Source of the DNA: JBEKYH01 sp049511115
GTDB lineage: Bacteria; Planctomycetota; Phycisphaerae; Tepidisphaerales; Tepidisphaeraceae
Assembly: GCA_049511115.1 (NCBI GenBank)
Contig: JBEKYH010000034.1
Coordinates: 1-18,698, forward strand
Direction: 5' to 3'
DNA length: 18,698 nucleotides
This document shows positions 6,250-13,260 of this stretch, in pieces; within the stretch, counting starts at the first letter, position 1, and the number at the start of each line of letters is the position of its first letter. A program made the position numbers and the translations under genes. The notes below the pieces were generated by a model that had not been told where the DNA came from, searched no databases, and was given only the letters and a program-made list of their open reading frames with translations.

Positions 6250-8445
6250 ATGTCGAAAATGTCGCGGCGAATGGGACTGGCGGTGGCGGTGGTCGGCGCG
6301 GGTCTGGTGGGCGCCGGGATTTATGGCCCGCGGCCGTTGGCCGGAGCGGAAAACACGCCGCCGGTCGCGGTGGCGCAGATTGAAAGCCAGGCGGTAGACG
6401 ACATTCATCAGGGGCATTTCGACCAGCTTAGCGATCTGCTCGGTCAGGCCGCCGCGAAGGCAAACGATCCGGCCATCACGGAAATGGCCCGTTGGGCGAC
6501 GGATTTTGACGGCGAAGAGAAGACCCTGGGCGCGCAGCGGCAGACGCAGTTCGAGAAACACGTCGCCGAAGTCCACACGCTTCTTGATCACAACATGCGC
6601 GATTACGCCATCGACGCGCTCGATGCCGCGTACGTGCGCGCTCCTGACAAGGATGCCTTCCGCAAGGAAAAATGGGTCGATGATCTCATCACCGCCGCGG
6701 GCAACGACGCCAAAACCGCGGAAGATGCCCAGCAATGGCTCACCGCCATGCGGATATATGCCGATCTGACCAGCCTCGATCCTTACGAGCCGAAGTGGAA
6801 GCACATGCTCAAGGACGCGACGTTGCGCATCCGCCTTCTGGTGATGTACACGCCGGATCAGTTCAAGGCGATCCAGCAGGCCGAGGCGGATCATCGCAAG
6901 GCGGCCGACGCGCTGCTGAATCCGACCACGCAGCCGACGACCGAGCCGGTGGCGGATGACGATAACGCCAATTTCAAACTCGACTGGCACGACGCGGTCC
7001 GCGGGGTCACGTTTGACATGCTGCTGGATTCACTGGTTATCGCCGAACACGACTATTACCGCGAGGCCCCGATACAGAACCTCATGAACGGGGGCATCGA
7101 GTCGCTGCGCACGCTGGTGACCACGCCGGGCCTGGAAAATGCCTTCCCGGGCCTCGGCGACGCGCAAAAAACCAAGGATTTCCTGTGGGATCTGGATCAG
7201 GCGTCGGCGAAGGTGAAGCAGATCACGCCGGACAACGAAGACAACACGGTCCACGATTGCCTGGTGAAACTGCTGCAGGACGATCAATCGACGGTCAATC
7301 TGCCGGAGGCGGTGTTTATCACCGAATTTGCCGACGGGTCGCTGGACACGCTGGATCCGTTCAGCAGCATGATCTGGCCGTTTGATCTGGATGATTTCAA
7401 GCAGCAGACCCAGGGCGAATTCAGCGGCGTCGGCATTGAAATCGAAAATGACCCGGCCGGCGGCGTGCGCGTCGTCAGCCCGCTCGAGGACAGCCCCGCG
7501 TATCGCGCCGGCATCAAGGCGGGTGACATGATCATCCGCATTGACGGCAAGAATGCCCGCGGCATCACCACCAAGGAAGCGGTCAAGACCATCACCGGCC
7601 CGCCGCATACCAATGTCGAGTTGAGCGTTCGCAGCCTCAACGGGATTGAACATACCTTCACCATTGAGCGGCAGACGATCAACGCCGTCAGCGTGAAAGG
7701 CTATCAGCACCTTCCCGGCGGCGGATGGAATTATATCGTTGATCCCCAAAACAAGATCGCCTACATCCGCCTCACCAATTTCACCGCCAAGAGCGCTGCG
7801 GAAATGACCGAGGCCATGGATGACATCAAGCGCCAGGGAGCTCGCGCATTGATCTTTGACCTCCGCGCCAATCCGGGCGGACTCCTCAAGGCGGCCGTCG
7901 ATATCGCCAGCAAATTCATCGCGGACGGCGTGGTGGTCAGCACCCATCCCGATCGGCCCACGGAGAATCCGCCGACGGAAAATGACGCCGAACCGGATAA
8001 GCAGGTCACGGATATGCCGCTGGCGATCCTGGTGAATCAGTACAGCGCCAGCGCTTCGGAGATCGTCTCGGGCGCCCTCAAGGATCATCACCGGGCCATC
8101 ATCGTGGGCGAGCGCACGTTCGGTAAGGGGAGCGTGCAGATGCTCTTCTCATTGGCCGCCCAGACGGCTTTCTTGAAGCTGACCACCAGCCACTATTACC
8201 TGCCCAGTGGGCGCTGCCTGCACCGCGAGGAAAACAGCACCGACTGGGGCGTGGACCCCGATGTGAAAATCGAGATGACGCCGGAGCAGATGGAAGCCCA
8301 GATGGAAGCCCGCAAAGACATGGAAGTTTTGCATGATGTCAACAGTCACGACGCCACGACGCAGCCGGATTTGCTGTCGGTTGATCCGCAGTTGTCGGGG
8401 GCGTTGTTGGTGTTGCGGCTGAAGTTGGCGGGGGTGCAGATTTAG
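6250..8445 (+). CDS. Secreted S41-family C-terminal processing peptidase with PDZ domain
   Basis: Ser/Lys-dyad protease of the CtpA/Prc type, probably exported; 731 residues from ATG 6250 (the in-frame GTG at 6241 is an alternative start). The signal peptide shows an MSKMSRR n-region, a GLAVAVVGAGLVGAGIYG core and likely cleavage after LAGA. Residues of about 35-240 are helical and repeat-like (possibly TPR-like) and are not part of the standard protease. A PDZ domain follows at about 390-470 (GVGIEIENDPAGGVRVVSPLEDS, AGIKAGDMIIRIDG). The S41 core then shows IAYIRLTNFTAKSAAEM, LIFDLRANPGG, NQYSASASEIVSGAL and GERTFGKGSVQ. Catalytic Ser601 and Lys626 lie 25 residues apart, as in E. coli Prc (Ser452/Lys477). 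Codons are C-ending. The 3' end is eight bases from the convergent STAS gene. The substrate is unknown. Confidence 0.93.
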   Translation: MSKMSRRMGLAVAVVGAGLVGAGIYGPRPLAGAENTPPVAVAQIESQAVDDIHQGHFDQLSDLLGQAAAKANDPAITEMARWATDFDGEEKTLGAQRQTQFEKHVAEVHTLLDHNMRDYAIDALDAAYVRAPDKDAFRKEKWVDDLITAAGNDAKTAEDAQQWLTAMRIYADLTSLDPYEPKWKHMLKDATLRIRLLVMYTPDQFKAIQQAEADHRKAADALLNPTTQPTTEPVADDDNANFKLDWHDAVRGVTFDMLLDSLVIAEHDYYREAPIQNLMNGGIESLRTLVTTPGLENAFPGLGDAQKTKDFLWDLDQASAKVKQITPDNEDNTVHDCLVKLLQDDQSTVNLPEAVFITEFADGSLDTLDPFSSMIWPFDLDDFKQQTQGEFSGVGIEIENDPAGGVRVVSPLEDSPAYRAGIKAGDMIIRIDGKNARGITTKEAVKTITGPPHTNVELSVRSLNGIEHTFTIERQTINAVSVKGYQHLPGGGWNYIVDPQNKIAYIRLTNFTAKSAAEMTEAMDDIKRQGARALIFDLRANPGGLLKAAVDIASKFIADGVVVSTHPDRPTENPPTENDAEPDKQVTDMPLAILVNQYSASASEIVSGALKDHHRAIIVGERTFGKGSVQMLFSLAAQTAFLKLTTSHYYLPSGRCLHREENSTDWGVDPDVKIEMTPEQMEAQMEARKDMEVLHDVNSHDATTQPDLLSVDPQLSGALLVLRLKLAGVQI

Positions 8446-8453
8446 ACGTCCGT

Positions 8454-8795
8454 CTATCGCCGATTGATTTCCAGGCTTGCCAGCGCCGTCGACACATCGG
8501 GGCTGATTTCAAACACATTATCCAGGCCGGTAACCAACAGCGTGTTGAGGACATGCGCGCCGATATTGCACAGGATCAGGCGCCGGTCTGAGGAGAGGGC
8601 CAGCTTGCGGAGTTTCAGCAGGCGGGCGAGGTTGGAAGAGTTGATGCTGAAGACCGCCCCCATATCGAGCACGGCGCTGGGCCGCACGGGGCTGGACGCG
8701 ACGACCGCGTCGAGTTCTTCCAGTTCATCGGTGAATTGCGGATCGTCGGCCAAATGCACCACAACGACGGAATCAGACCATTTATCCACCGACAT
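8454..8795 (-). CDS. STAS-domain protein (anti-sigma-factor-antagonist-like)
   Basis: Small single-domain protein of 113 residues resembling SpoIIAA/RsbV-type antagonists that bind a kinase-type anti-sigma factor and are switched by phosphorylation. The core reads SAVLDMGAVFSINSSNLARLLKLRKLAL, then RRLILCNIGAHVLNTLLVTGLDNVFEI, matching the STAS beta-alpha pattern. Ser54 in INSSN aligns with the phosphorylated Ser58 of SpoIIAA DSSG, although Asp and Gly around it are Asn here. The ATG at 8795 has GGGAG upstream; the frame is open further upstream only because it reads through an intergenic repeat. No anti-sigma kinase, phosphatase or sigma factor is adjacent, so the partner must lie elsewhere. 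A role in another phosphorelay or in lipid asymmetry (MlaB-like) is possible but less likely. Confidence 0.82.
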   Translation of the reverse strand: MSVDKWSDSVVVVHLADDPQFTDELEELDAVVASSPVRPSAVLDMGAVFSINSSNLARLLKLRKLALSSDRRLILCNIGAHVLNTLLVTGLDNVFEISPDVSTALASLEINRR

Positions 8796-8901
8796 AGCGT
8801 CGCTCCCATTTCCCGGACGGCAAAGATAAGCGTTACCGTAGCTTGCGAAGCGCGGATTGGCAACGCTTGGCCGAGTTTGACTTGGTGCGCTTTGAGGTGC
8901 G

Positions 8902-9049
8902 CAAAGAAGAGAATGAACGCAGAGGCGCGGAGGCGCAGAGGTAGGAAAGACGAGGAAATCCAATTCAAATTGCCACTTGTAAATCAGCTTTGCCTTTCTC
9001 CGCATTTTCTTCCTCAGCGCCTCCGTGCCTCTTCCGTTCATTCTCTTTG
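8902..9049. repeat. Inverted pair of GA-rich repeats, MITE-like
   Basis: The left arm (8902-8948) begins CAAAGAAGAGAATGAACG and continues with 8-mers GCAGAGGC, GCGGAGGC and GCAGAGGT (8919-8942). The reverse complement of the right arm (about 9003-9049) reads CAAAGAGAATGAACG, then AGAGGCACGGAGGCGCTGAG. With one 3-nt and one 1-nt gap the arms match over roughly 45 bases with a handful of mismatches. The interior of about 55 bases is AT-richer and has no ORF. The element fills most of the gap 8796-9094. No target-site duplication is obvious. Confidence 0.7.
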
Positions 9050-9094
9050 ACTGAGTACCAAGCGATCTGAAGTGCGGGAATCGGCGCTGTGCTT

Positions 9095-10063
9095 TTACCG
9101 GCAGCGGATAAGCTGGGCGTCGGTGATGCCGAGTTCGCGGCGTTTGGGTTCAATGTCGCGGAGGAAGCGGAGGCCGTCGGTATAGTAGCCGGCGGTGGGG
9201 GAGACTAGGGGCAGGTGCGCCGCCCAGAAGGCGTTGAAGCGGCGCATGAGGGCTTCGCGGAGATATTTGCTGAGCATGGCCGCGACCGCGACGGGGAGGC
9301 ATTTCTCTTCGGATTTCTCCCAGAAGAAAAGGCGCGCCATGTGGCCATTGCGGGTGAGGCGGTATTCGCTGTCGCCGTCGCTTTCGCGCGTCACTTCCAA
9401 AGCCCATTCCTCAAACATGAGCCGCAGGAGAGAGCCGTAATGCTCGCGGCCGCCCTGGCGATCGCAGACGATCGTGAGTGACTGGTTGCCGAAATTGCGG
9501 AGGAGGTAGTCCAGATGAATCGCCGAGATGGAGAATAGGGCGCTGGCTTTATTCCGCGTGGCTTGAAACATGGCATTGAGCTGGCGCTCGCAGACGACGC
9601 GCGCGGCCATGTGCACGCACGAAATTTGGTTCTTGCGCATCTCGACCGCCAGGGCGTTGGCGGGAATTCCGATGGAGATGGCATCCTGGGAGATGGGGAA
9701 CGTTTCGTCGGCGCTTGCCTGGTACCAGGAATAGCCGGCCAGGTCGGACAGGGCGTGGCTGGCGGTTTGATCGACGAACGAGTCCAGATCAGCGCAGGGG
9801 CCATGAATTGAATGGGCGATGGCCAGAACGCTGCGTTCCAGTTCCTTTAGTCCGGCGGAAGGGGAGTAGACGACCTTGCTGTCGTTGACGTGGAGTTTTT
9901 GTCCCGCGGCGCTCCTCCGCTTGCTCAGCACGCGCCGCAGGGGCGTCCAGAGGCAGGGGAAGTCCTCGCCGGGTAAATCATTTATCCGCCACGCGGAGCA
10001 GCCAACTACCAGCGGGCCAAGGAGCGGACCATACCCCGCTTCGTCGATTCCGGCGAGAATCAT
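9095..10063 (-). CDS. Divergent RNase HII/HIII-like nuclease
   Basis: Predicted cytosolic ribonuclease H of the type 2 fold (cleaving RNA in RNA-DNA hybrids), 322 residues against about 200 for typical RnhB. The N-terminus MILAGIDEAGYGPLLGPLVV carries the first two catalytic acids (Asp7, Glu8), but the family GRG motif is GYG here (10-12). VNDSK (59-63) matches the LNDSK block. IVCDRQGG supplies Asp201, and AMLSKYLREALM (262-273) matches the AKVxRDxxM block, with Glu270 in place of the usual fourth Asp. That gives a D-E-D-E set, which is reported for RNase HIII rather than RNase HII (D-E-D-D). There is no N-terminal TBP-like domain as in RNase HIII. The stretch between DSK and Asp201 is about 135 residues, much longer than normal. 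It starts at ATG 10063 with no SD. Activity and substrate are unproven. Confidence 0.75.
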   Translation of the reverse strand: MILAGIDEAGYGPLLGPLVVGCSAWRINDLPGEDFPCLWTPLRRVLSKRRSAAGQKLHVNDSKVVYSPSAGLKELERSVLAIAHSIHGPCADLDSFVDQTASHALSDLAGYSWYQASADETFPISQDAISIGIPANALAVEMRKNQISCVHMAARVVCERQLNAMFQATRNKASALFSISAIHLDYLLRNFGNQSLTIVCDRQGGREHYGSLLRLMFEEWALEVTRESDGDSEYRLTRNGHMARLFFWEKSEEKCLPVAVAAMLSKYLREALMRRFNAFWAAHLPLVSPTAGYYTDGLRFLRDIEPKRRELGITDAQLIRCR

Positions 10064-10518
10064 GGGGGCGAATTATAGCGGCAGGGGCGATTTCCAGTGA
10101 ATTAGGCAGTGCCCCGCGCCAGGCGTCATTCGGTAACTTTAGATTTGACAACTATATGTGAACGCTAAACTAATGCGGATTAGATTTTGTTAATAAAAGC
10201 GGGCCCGGTGCATAGTACCTGCGCAGCAAAGTGCCGAATGCCAAAACTTTCGCCGTGTGGAAGGGGAATGTTCAGGAGCGTTTGGACGGCAATCACATCA
10301 AGATTTGTATATGTATTGAGCTAAATTCCCTGTTTTCCCATTAATTCGGGCCTTTTTGTCTTTTGGCACGTTGAAGAAGAACAACCTTGCGTGGTCTGGC
10401 ACGACCTTTGTTATTGATGGGGCGTAGTGAACATGGAAAGCTGAAAGAAGAATGGAGTTCGTAAGGTTAGGTTTGATAAGGTGATATAAAAATTTCGGTC
10501 CTCGTTTCCTCCTCCGCC
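10064..10518. other. Long AT-richer gap with a possible + strand RNA
   Basis: This stretch has visibly lower GC than the flanking genes and no ORF of convincing size in either direction. On the + strand it holds a perfect TTGACA at 10145-10150, with TAAACT (10166-10171, 15-bp spacing) or ACTAAT (10169-10174, 18-bp spacing) as possible -10 boxes. It ends in the strong + strand terminator at 10519-10559, which has no protein gene upstream to serve. A transcript of about 380 bases would fit a small non-coding RNA. I looked for tmRNA, RNase P RNA and SRP RNA signatures and did not find them. Confidence 0.4.
10072..10077 (-). promoter_or_regulatory. -10 box (TATAAT) just upstream of the RNase H-like gene
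   Basis: On the minus strand TATAAT is followed by only eight bases (TCGCCCCC) and then the ATG at 10063. A start site 6-8 bases after the -10 would fall at or next to the ATG. No SD-like sequence is present. A -35 match is weak (TTCACT or TCACTG at 17-18 bp). Confidence 0.5.
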
Positions 10519-10559
10519 AGGCTGCACGGATTTAACCCTCCACCGTGCAGCCTTTTTTT
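10519..10559 (+). terminator. Rho-independent terminator, + strand
   Basis: AGGCTGCACGG (10519-10529) and CCGTGCAGCCT (10543-10553) form a perfect 11-bp stem with a 13-nt loop, followed by a run of seven T (10553-10559). On the minus strand no T-run follows the stem, so it terminates + strand transcription. Confidence 0.9.
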
Positions 10560-10632
10560 GCGCGCATTGGGACGGCGAATGCTTTCGCGGGACGGGGATG
10601 ACAGTTTACTTGGAGGTGTGCGCTGCGGCGCG

Positions 10633-10675
10633 AGCCCGCCTCCCTAACCCTCCCCCGGAAATACCGGGGGCGGGG
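10633..10675. repeat. Palindromic repeat copy D (GGGGG subtype)
   Basis: CCCCCGG (10652-10658) and CCGGGGG (10664-10670) pair across a 5-nt loop, with a CCTCCCTAACC-type lead and a CGGGG tail. It closely resembles copy C at 16186-16226. It lies 11 bases past the stop of the DHH gene on the minus strand and may give that mRNA a stable 3' hairpin, but no T-run follows. Confidence 0.75.
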
Positions 10676-10686
10676 AAAAAGATTGC

Positions 10687-11781
10687 TCAGGCAGGCGGTA
10701 CAAGGGGCAGTCCTTTGGATGTGTTTAGGCCAACGGCCCGGAGATAGCGGCGCAGCAGCATCGCGCGGATGCGCTCGAGCTCTGTTGCCGAGCCATTTTG
10801 AAGGGCAACGAATCCGCCGGCTTTGGTTCGGTGGCCGCCGCCCTCGCCAATGCCGCGGACGAGCTTCTGCATGATGTCGGAGGCGGAGAATCTCAGGTTG
10901 CTGGTTCGCAGGCTGAGGATGAGGCGATTCTGGAAGACGGCTGTGACCAAGGCCCAATCAACAGCGTCAAAACGGAGGAGGAAGTCGGCCAGCACGGCTG
11001 GCTTTTCCGGTGAATCTATGGTCTTCAAATGGCTTACCAGAGCGTGTTCATACCATTGCGCGGTGGCCAGGCCTTGCGCGTACGCGACGTAATAGCTTTG
11101 CGGGAGATCGACGTAGCGCATCTGGTAGAGCAATCGTGTGTCGGCCAGGAGCGTCAGGCTGGAAAGGGCGATGTTGTCCAGTTCCGTCGGAGTGCCGGCC
11201 GCGCCGGCGAGGTCGGTTTCAATTCCATAGAGAAGCGTCGCCGCGAGGTGGCGGCTGATGGGCGTCTCGGTCTCCATGAAATAACTGAAAACGATCGAGC
11301 TGGTTGCGCCGACGTCCGAGCGGATGTCCGTGTACGGATAGTGTAGCCGCCGGCCCTTGGCGTGGTGATGATCGATTACCGCCAGTGCGTCGACGCCCTG
11401 CGGCAGCGGGCTGTAGGCGAAGGTTGGCTGGGTGTCGAGAAGGACGATGGCATCGTATTGCGACAGAGACTCTTCGTTCCACGGCGTCAGGTTTAGTTTG
11501 GCGTAGCGGACGAATGCCTCGTTAATGCCCCCGCCGACATGGCCCTTGACGGACAGGTTAAATTCCGTTTGCGGGAGTTTCTGGGAGAGCAAAGCGCGCA
11601 TTCCCAGCGCGCTGGCCAAGCCGTCGGGGTCGGGGTGCTGATGGGTGGTGACCAGAACGCGGCGCTTGCTTGCCAGTGCCCTTAGCAGCTTGCGAACCTT
11701 GGGGAATTTACGGCTGCCTCGCTCCGCCGCCAGGGCCGAACCCGCGGCGGTTTCCACGCAGGATTCAACAAATGCCGTCAT
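10687..11781 (-). CDS. DHH/DHHA1 phosphoesterase, NrnA-like (oligoribonuclease/pAp phosphatase type)
   Basis: Cytosolic Mn-dependent phosphoesterase of 364 residues, probably degrading nano-RNAs, pAp or cyclic-dinucleotide products as NrnA-type enzymes do; which substrate applies here is not readable. DHH-domain motifs are VTTHQHPDPDGLASA (His47, Asp51, Asp53), AIVLLDTQP (Asp116), VIDHHHAKG (Asp137-His138-His139) and YGIETDLAG (Asp190). The DHHA1 domain ends with LVRGIGEGGGHRTKAGG, the GGGH nucleotide-binding loop at about 314-317. The ATG at 11781 has GGAG about eight bases upstream. The frame remains open to 11901 (ATG 11889, TTG 11901), but those 40 residues are low-complexity and overlap two palindromes, so I do not include them. 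It is downstream of nadA by 164 bases on the same strand. Confidence 0.92.
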   Translation of the reverse strand: MTAFVESCVETAAGSALAAERGSRKFPKVRKLLRALASKRRVLVTTHQHPDPDGLASALGMRALLSQKLPQTEFNLSVKGHVGGGINEAFVRYAKLNLTPWNEESLSQYDAIVLLDTQPTFAYSPLPQGVDALAVIDHHHAKGRRLHYPYTDIRSDVGATSSIVFSYFMETETPISRHLAATLLYGIETDLAGAAGTPTELDNIALSSLTLLADTRLLYQMRYVDLPQSYYVAYAQGLATAQWYEHALVSHLKTIDSPEKPAVLADFLLRFDAVDWALVTAVFQNRLILSLRTSNLRFSASDIMQKLVRGIGEGGGHRTKAGGFVALQNGSATELERIRAMLLRRYLRAVGLNTSKGLPLVPPA

Positions 11782-11808
11782 ATTCCGCTCTCCAGCCGCC
11801 GGCGTAGT

Positions 11809-11852
11809 CCCGCGAACCGCGGGCGCACTGCTGCTTATTCGGCCATTGGCCG
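11809..11852. repeat. Two adjacent palindromes in the leader of the DHH gene
   Basis: CCCGCG-AAC-CGCGGG lies at 11809-11823 and CGGCC-ATT-GGCCG at 11840-11852. Both are perfect, with 3-nt loops. They lie 28-71 bases upstream of the chosen DHH start, between nadA and that gene. They could be hairpins in the mRNA or protein-binding sites; neither is followed by a T-run. Confidence 0.4.
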
Positions 11853-11945
11853 GCGACAATTTGGCATCGGCTCGCTGCGCGCGCGGCATAAGGTCCGCCA
11901 AAAAGGGGCAATAAAACCCGCGAATTGACTACTATAGGTAGGTTG

Positions 11946-13118
11946 CTAGTCCAGCGTCGCGGTGTGGGCCGGAGTTGGGATTTGACTCGCCTGCTGTGGC
12001 GTCGCTGCGATGGCAAGCATCCTCTCGAGCGCGACCGTCGCCCATTTGCGAGTGGCGGCATCCACCTGGATGCGGTTGACGATCTTGCCTTCGACGAGGT
12101 TCTCTATCGCCCAGCACAAGTGCGGCAGGTCGATCCGGTACATGGTCGTGCACAGGCATTGGCAATCGCTCAGTACGATGATCCGCTGCTGGGGGAACTG
12201 GTGAGCGAGCCGCTGGATGAGATGAACTTCAGTTCCCACCGCCCACTGGCTTCCCGCCGGCGCTGCTTCAATTTGCTTGACGATGTGCGCGGTGCTGCCG
12301 ACGAGGTCGGCCTTCTGCACAACTTCCCAGCGGCACTCTGGGTGAACGATGACCTTTATCCCGGGATATTTGGCGCGAGCCTGATCAACATGCTCGGGGC
12401 GGAAGAGTTGATGGACGGAACAGTGGCCCTTCCACAGGATGATTCTGGCGTCGGCCAATTGCGCCGGCGAATTGCCTCCCCAATCCAGAGCCGGATTCCA
12501 AAGGGCCATCTTTTCCAGCGGAATTCCCATGGAATATGCGGTATTTCGGCCGAGGTGCTGATCCGGGAAAAACAAAACCTTAGTGCCGTTGCGGCCGCTC
12601 GCGCCGCCGCCCAAAGCCCATTCCAAAACGCCACGGCAGTTACTACTGGTGCAGACCGCGCCGCCATGCTCGCCGACAAACGCCTTAATCGCGGCCGAAC
12701 TGTTCATGTAGGTAACGGAAACAATCGTCTGCCCCGCGCAGGCGGACTGAAGTTGTTCCCAGCATTCAAAGGTCTGGTCGAGATTGGCCATATCAGCCAT
12801 CGAGCAGCCCGCGCCCAAATCGGGCAGAATCACGGCAACGCTCTCATCGGTGAGTATGTCCGCGCTCTCGGCCATGAAGTGAACGCCACAAAAGATGACA
12901 TACTCGACCTCGCTCTGCCTAGCCGCTTGGCGGGCGAGCTCAAAACTGTCGCCGGTGAAGTCGGCGAAGCGAATCACGTCGTCCTGCTGGTAGTGGTGGC
13001 CGAGGATTAGCAGCCTCTTTCCAAGCTTTTTCTTGGCCGATTCGATCCGCGCGATCAGCTCGGAATCGCCAAGCGAGGGGTAAGGGGGAGTCAGATTTTT
13101 CTGCCAGACCTGTAACAT
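11946..13118 (-). CDS. nadA: Quinolinate synthase
   Basis: [4Fe-4S] enzyme condensing iminoaspartate with dihydroxyacetone phosphate to quinolinate in de novo NAD synthesis; cytosolic; 390 residues. Family marks include LILGHHYQQDDVIRFADFTGDS near the N-terminus, CGVHFMAESADIL, LPDLGAGCSMADM (Cys105), VSVTYMNSSAAIKAF, CTSSNC, LFFPDQHLG, ILWKGHCSVH (Cys233), VHPEC and the late Cys cluster DCQCLCTTMYRIDLPHL (Cys319/321/323). Cys105, Cys233 and one of the late cysteines should be the cluster ligands, as in the longer B. subtilis-type NadA. The C-terminal Ala/Thr/Pro tail of about 20 residues looks dispensable. ATG 13118 has only a weak upstream AGG. No nadB or nadC is next to it. Confidence 0.97.
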   Translation of the reverse strand: MLQVWQKNLTPPYPSLGDSELIARIESAKKKLGKRLLILGHHYQQDDVIRFADFTGDSFELARQAARQSEVEYVIFCGVHFMAESADILTDESVAVILPDLGAGCSMADMANLDQTFECWEQLQSACAGQTIVSVTYMNSSAAIKAFVGEHGGAVCTSSNCRGVLEWALGGGASGRNGTKVLFFPDQHLGRNTAYSMGIPLEKMALWNPALDWGGNSPAQLADARIILWKGHCSVHQLFRPEHVDQARAKYPGIKVIVHPECRWEVVQKADLVGSTAHIVKQIEAAPAGSQWAVGTEVHLIQRLAHQFPQQRIIVLSDCQCLCTTMYRIDLPHLCWAIENLVEGKIVNRIQVDAATRKWATVALERMLAIAATPQQASQIPTPAHTATLD

Positions 13119-13227
13119 GGTTATTGGGACCTGATAATAAACGCCTAATTACAATAGACTTACAGCTATTTCAAGGTCGATTCCGGTAAACCCACTTGAA
13201 ATTCTATTAAGAACTGATTATTCCTTC

Positions 13228-13250
13228 CCACCTTGGTTGGGTGGATTTTT
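13228..13250 (+). terminator. Terminator-like hairpin upstream of the porin leader
   Basis: CCACC (13228-13232) pairs with GGTGG (13240-13244) across a 7-nt loop, followed by A and five T (13246-13250). The stem is short. No + strand gene precedes it within the gap that starts at 13119, so it would act as an attenuator of the porin transcript if transcription starts further upstream, or may be non-functional. Confidence 0.3.
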
Positions 13251-13260
13251 CACCCGCGGC

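Noticed and set aside
8796..9041. N-terminal extension of the STAS protein
   Set aside because: It reads through the inverted repeat element; the STAS fold begins after ATG 8795.
10238..10324. 28-codon + strand ORF in the AT-richer gap
   Set aside because: No Shine-Dalgarno and no recognisable composition; chance is likely at this length.
10505..10519. tRNA- or tmRNA-like 3' end (CCTCCTCCGCCA)
   Set aside because: No T-arm with TTCRA, no matching 5' acceptor strand and no tmRNA 5' signature upstream.
11925..13010. 361-codon + strand ORF
   Set aside because: It is antisense to nadA, whose motifs are unambiguous.
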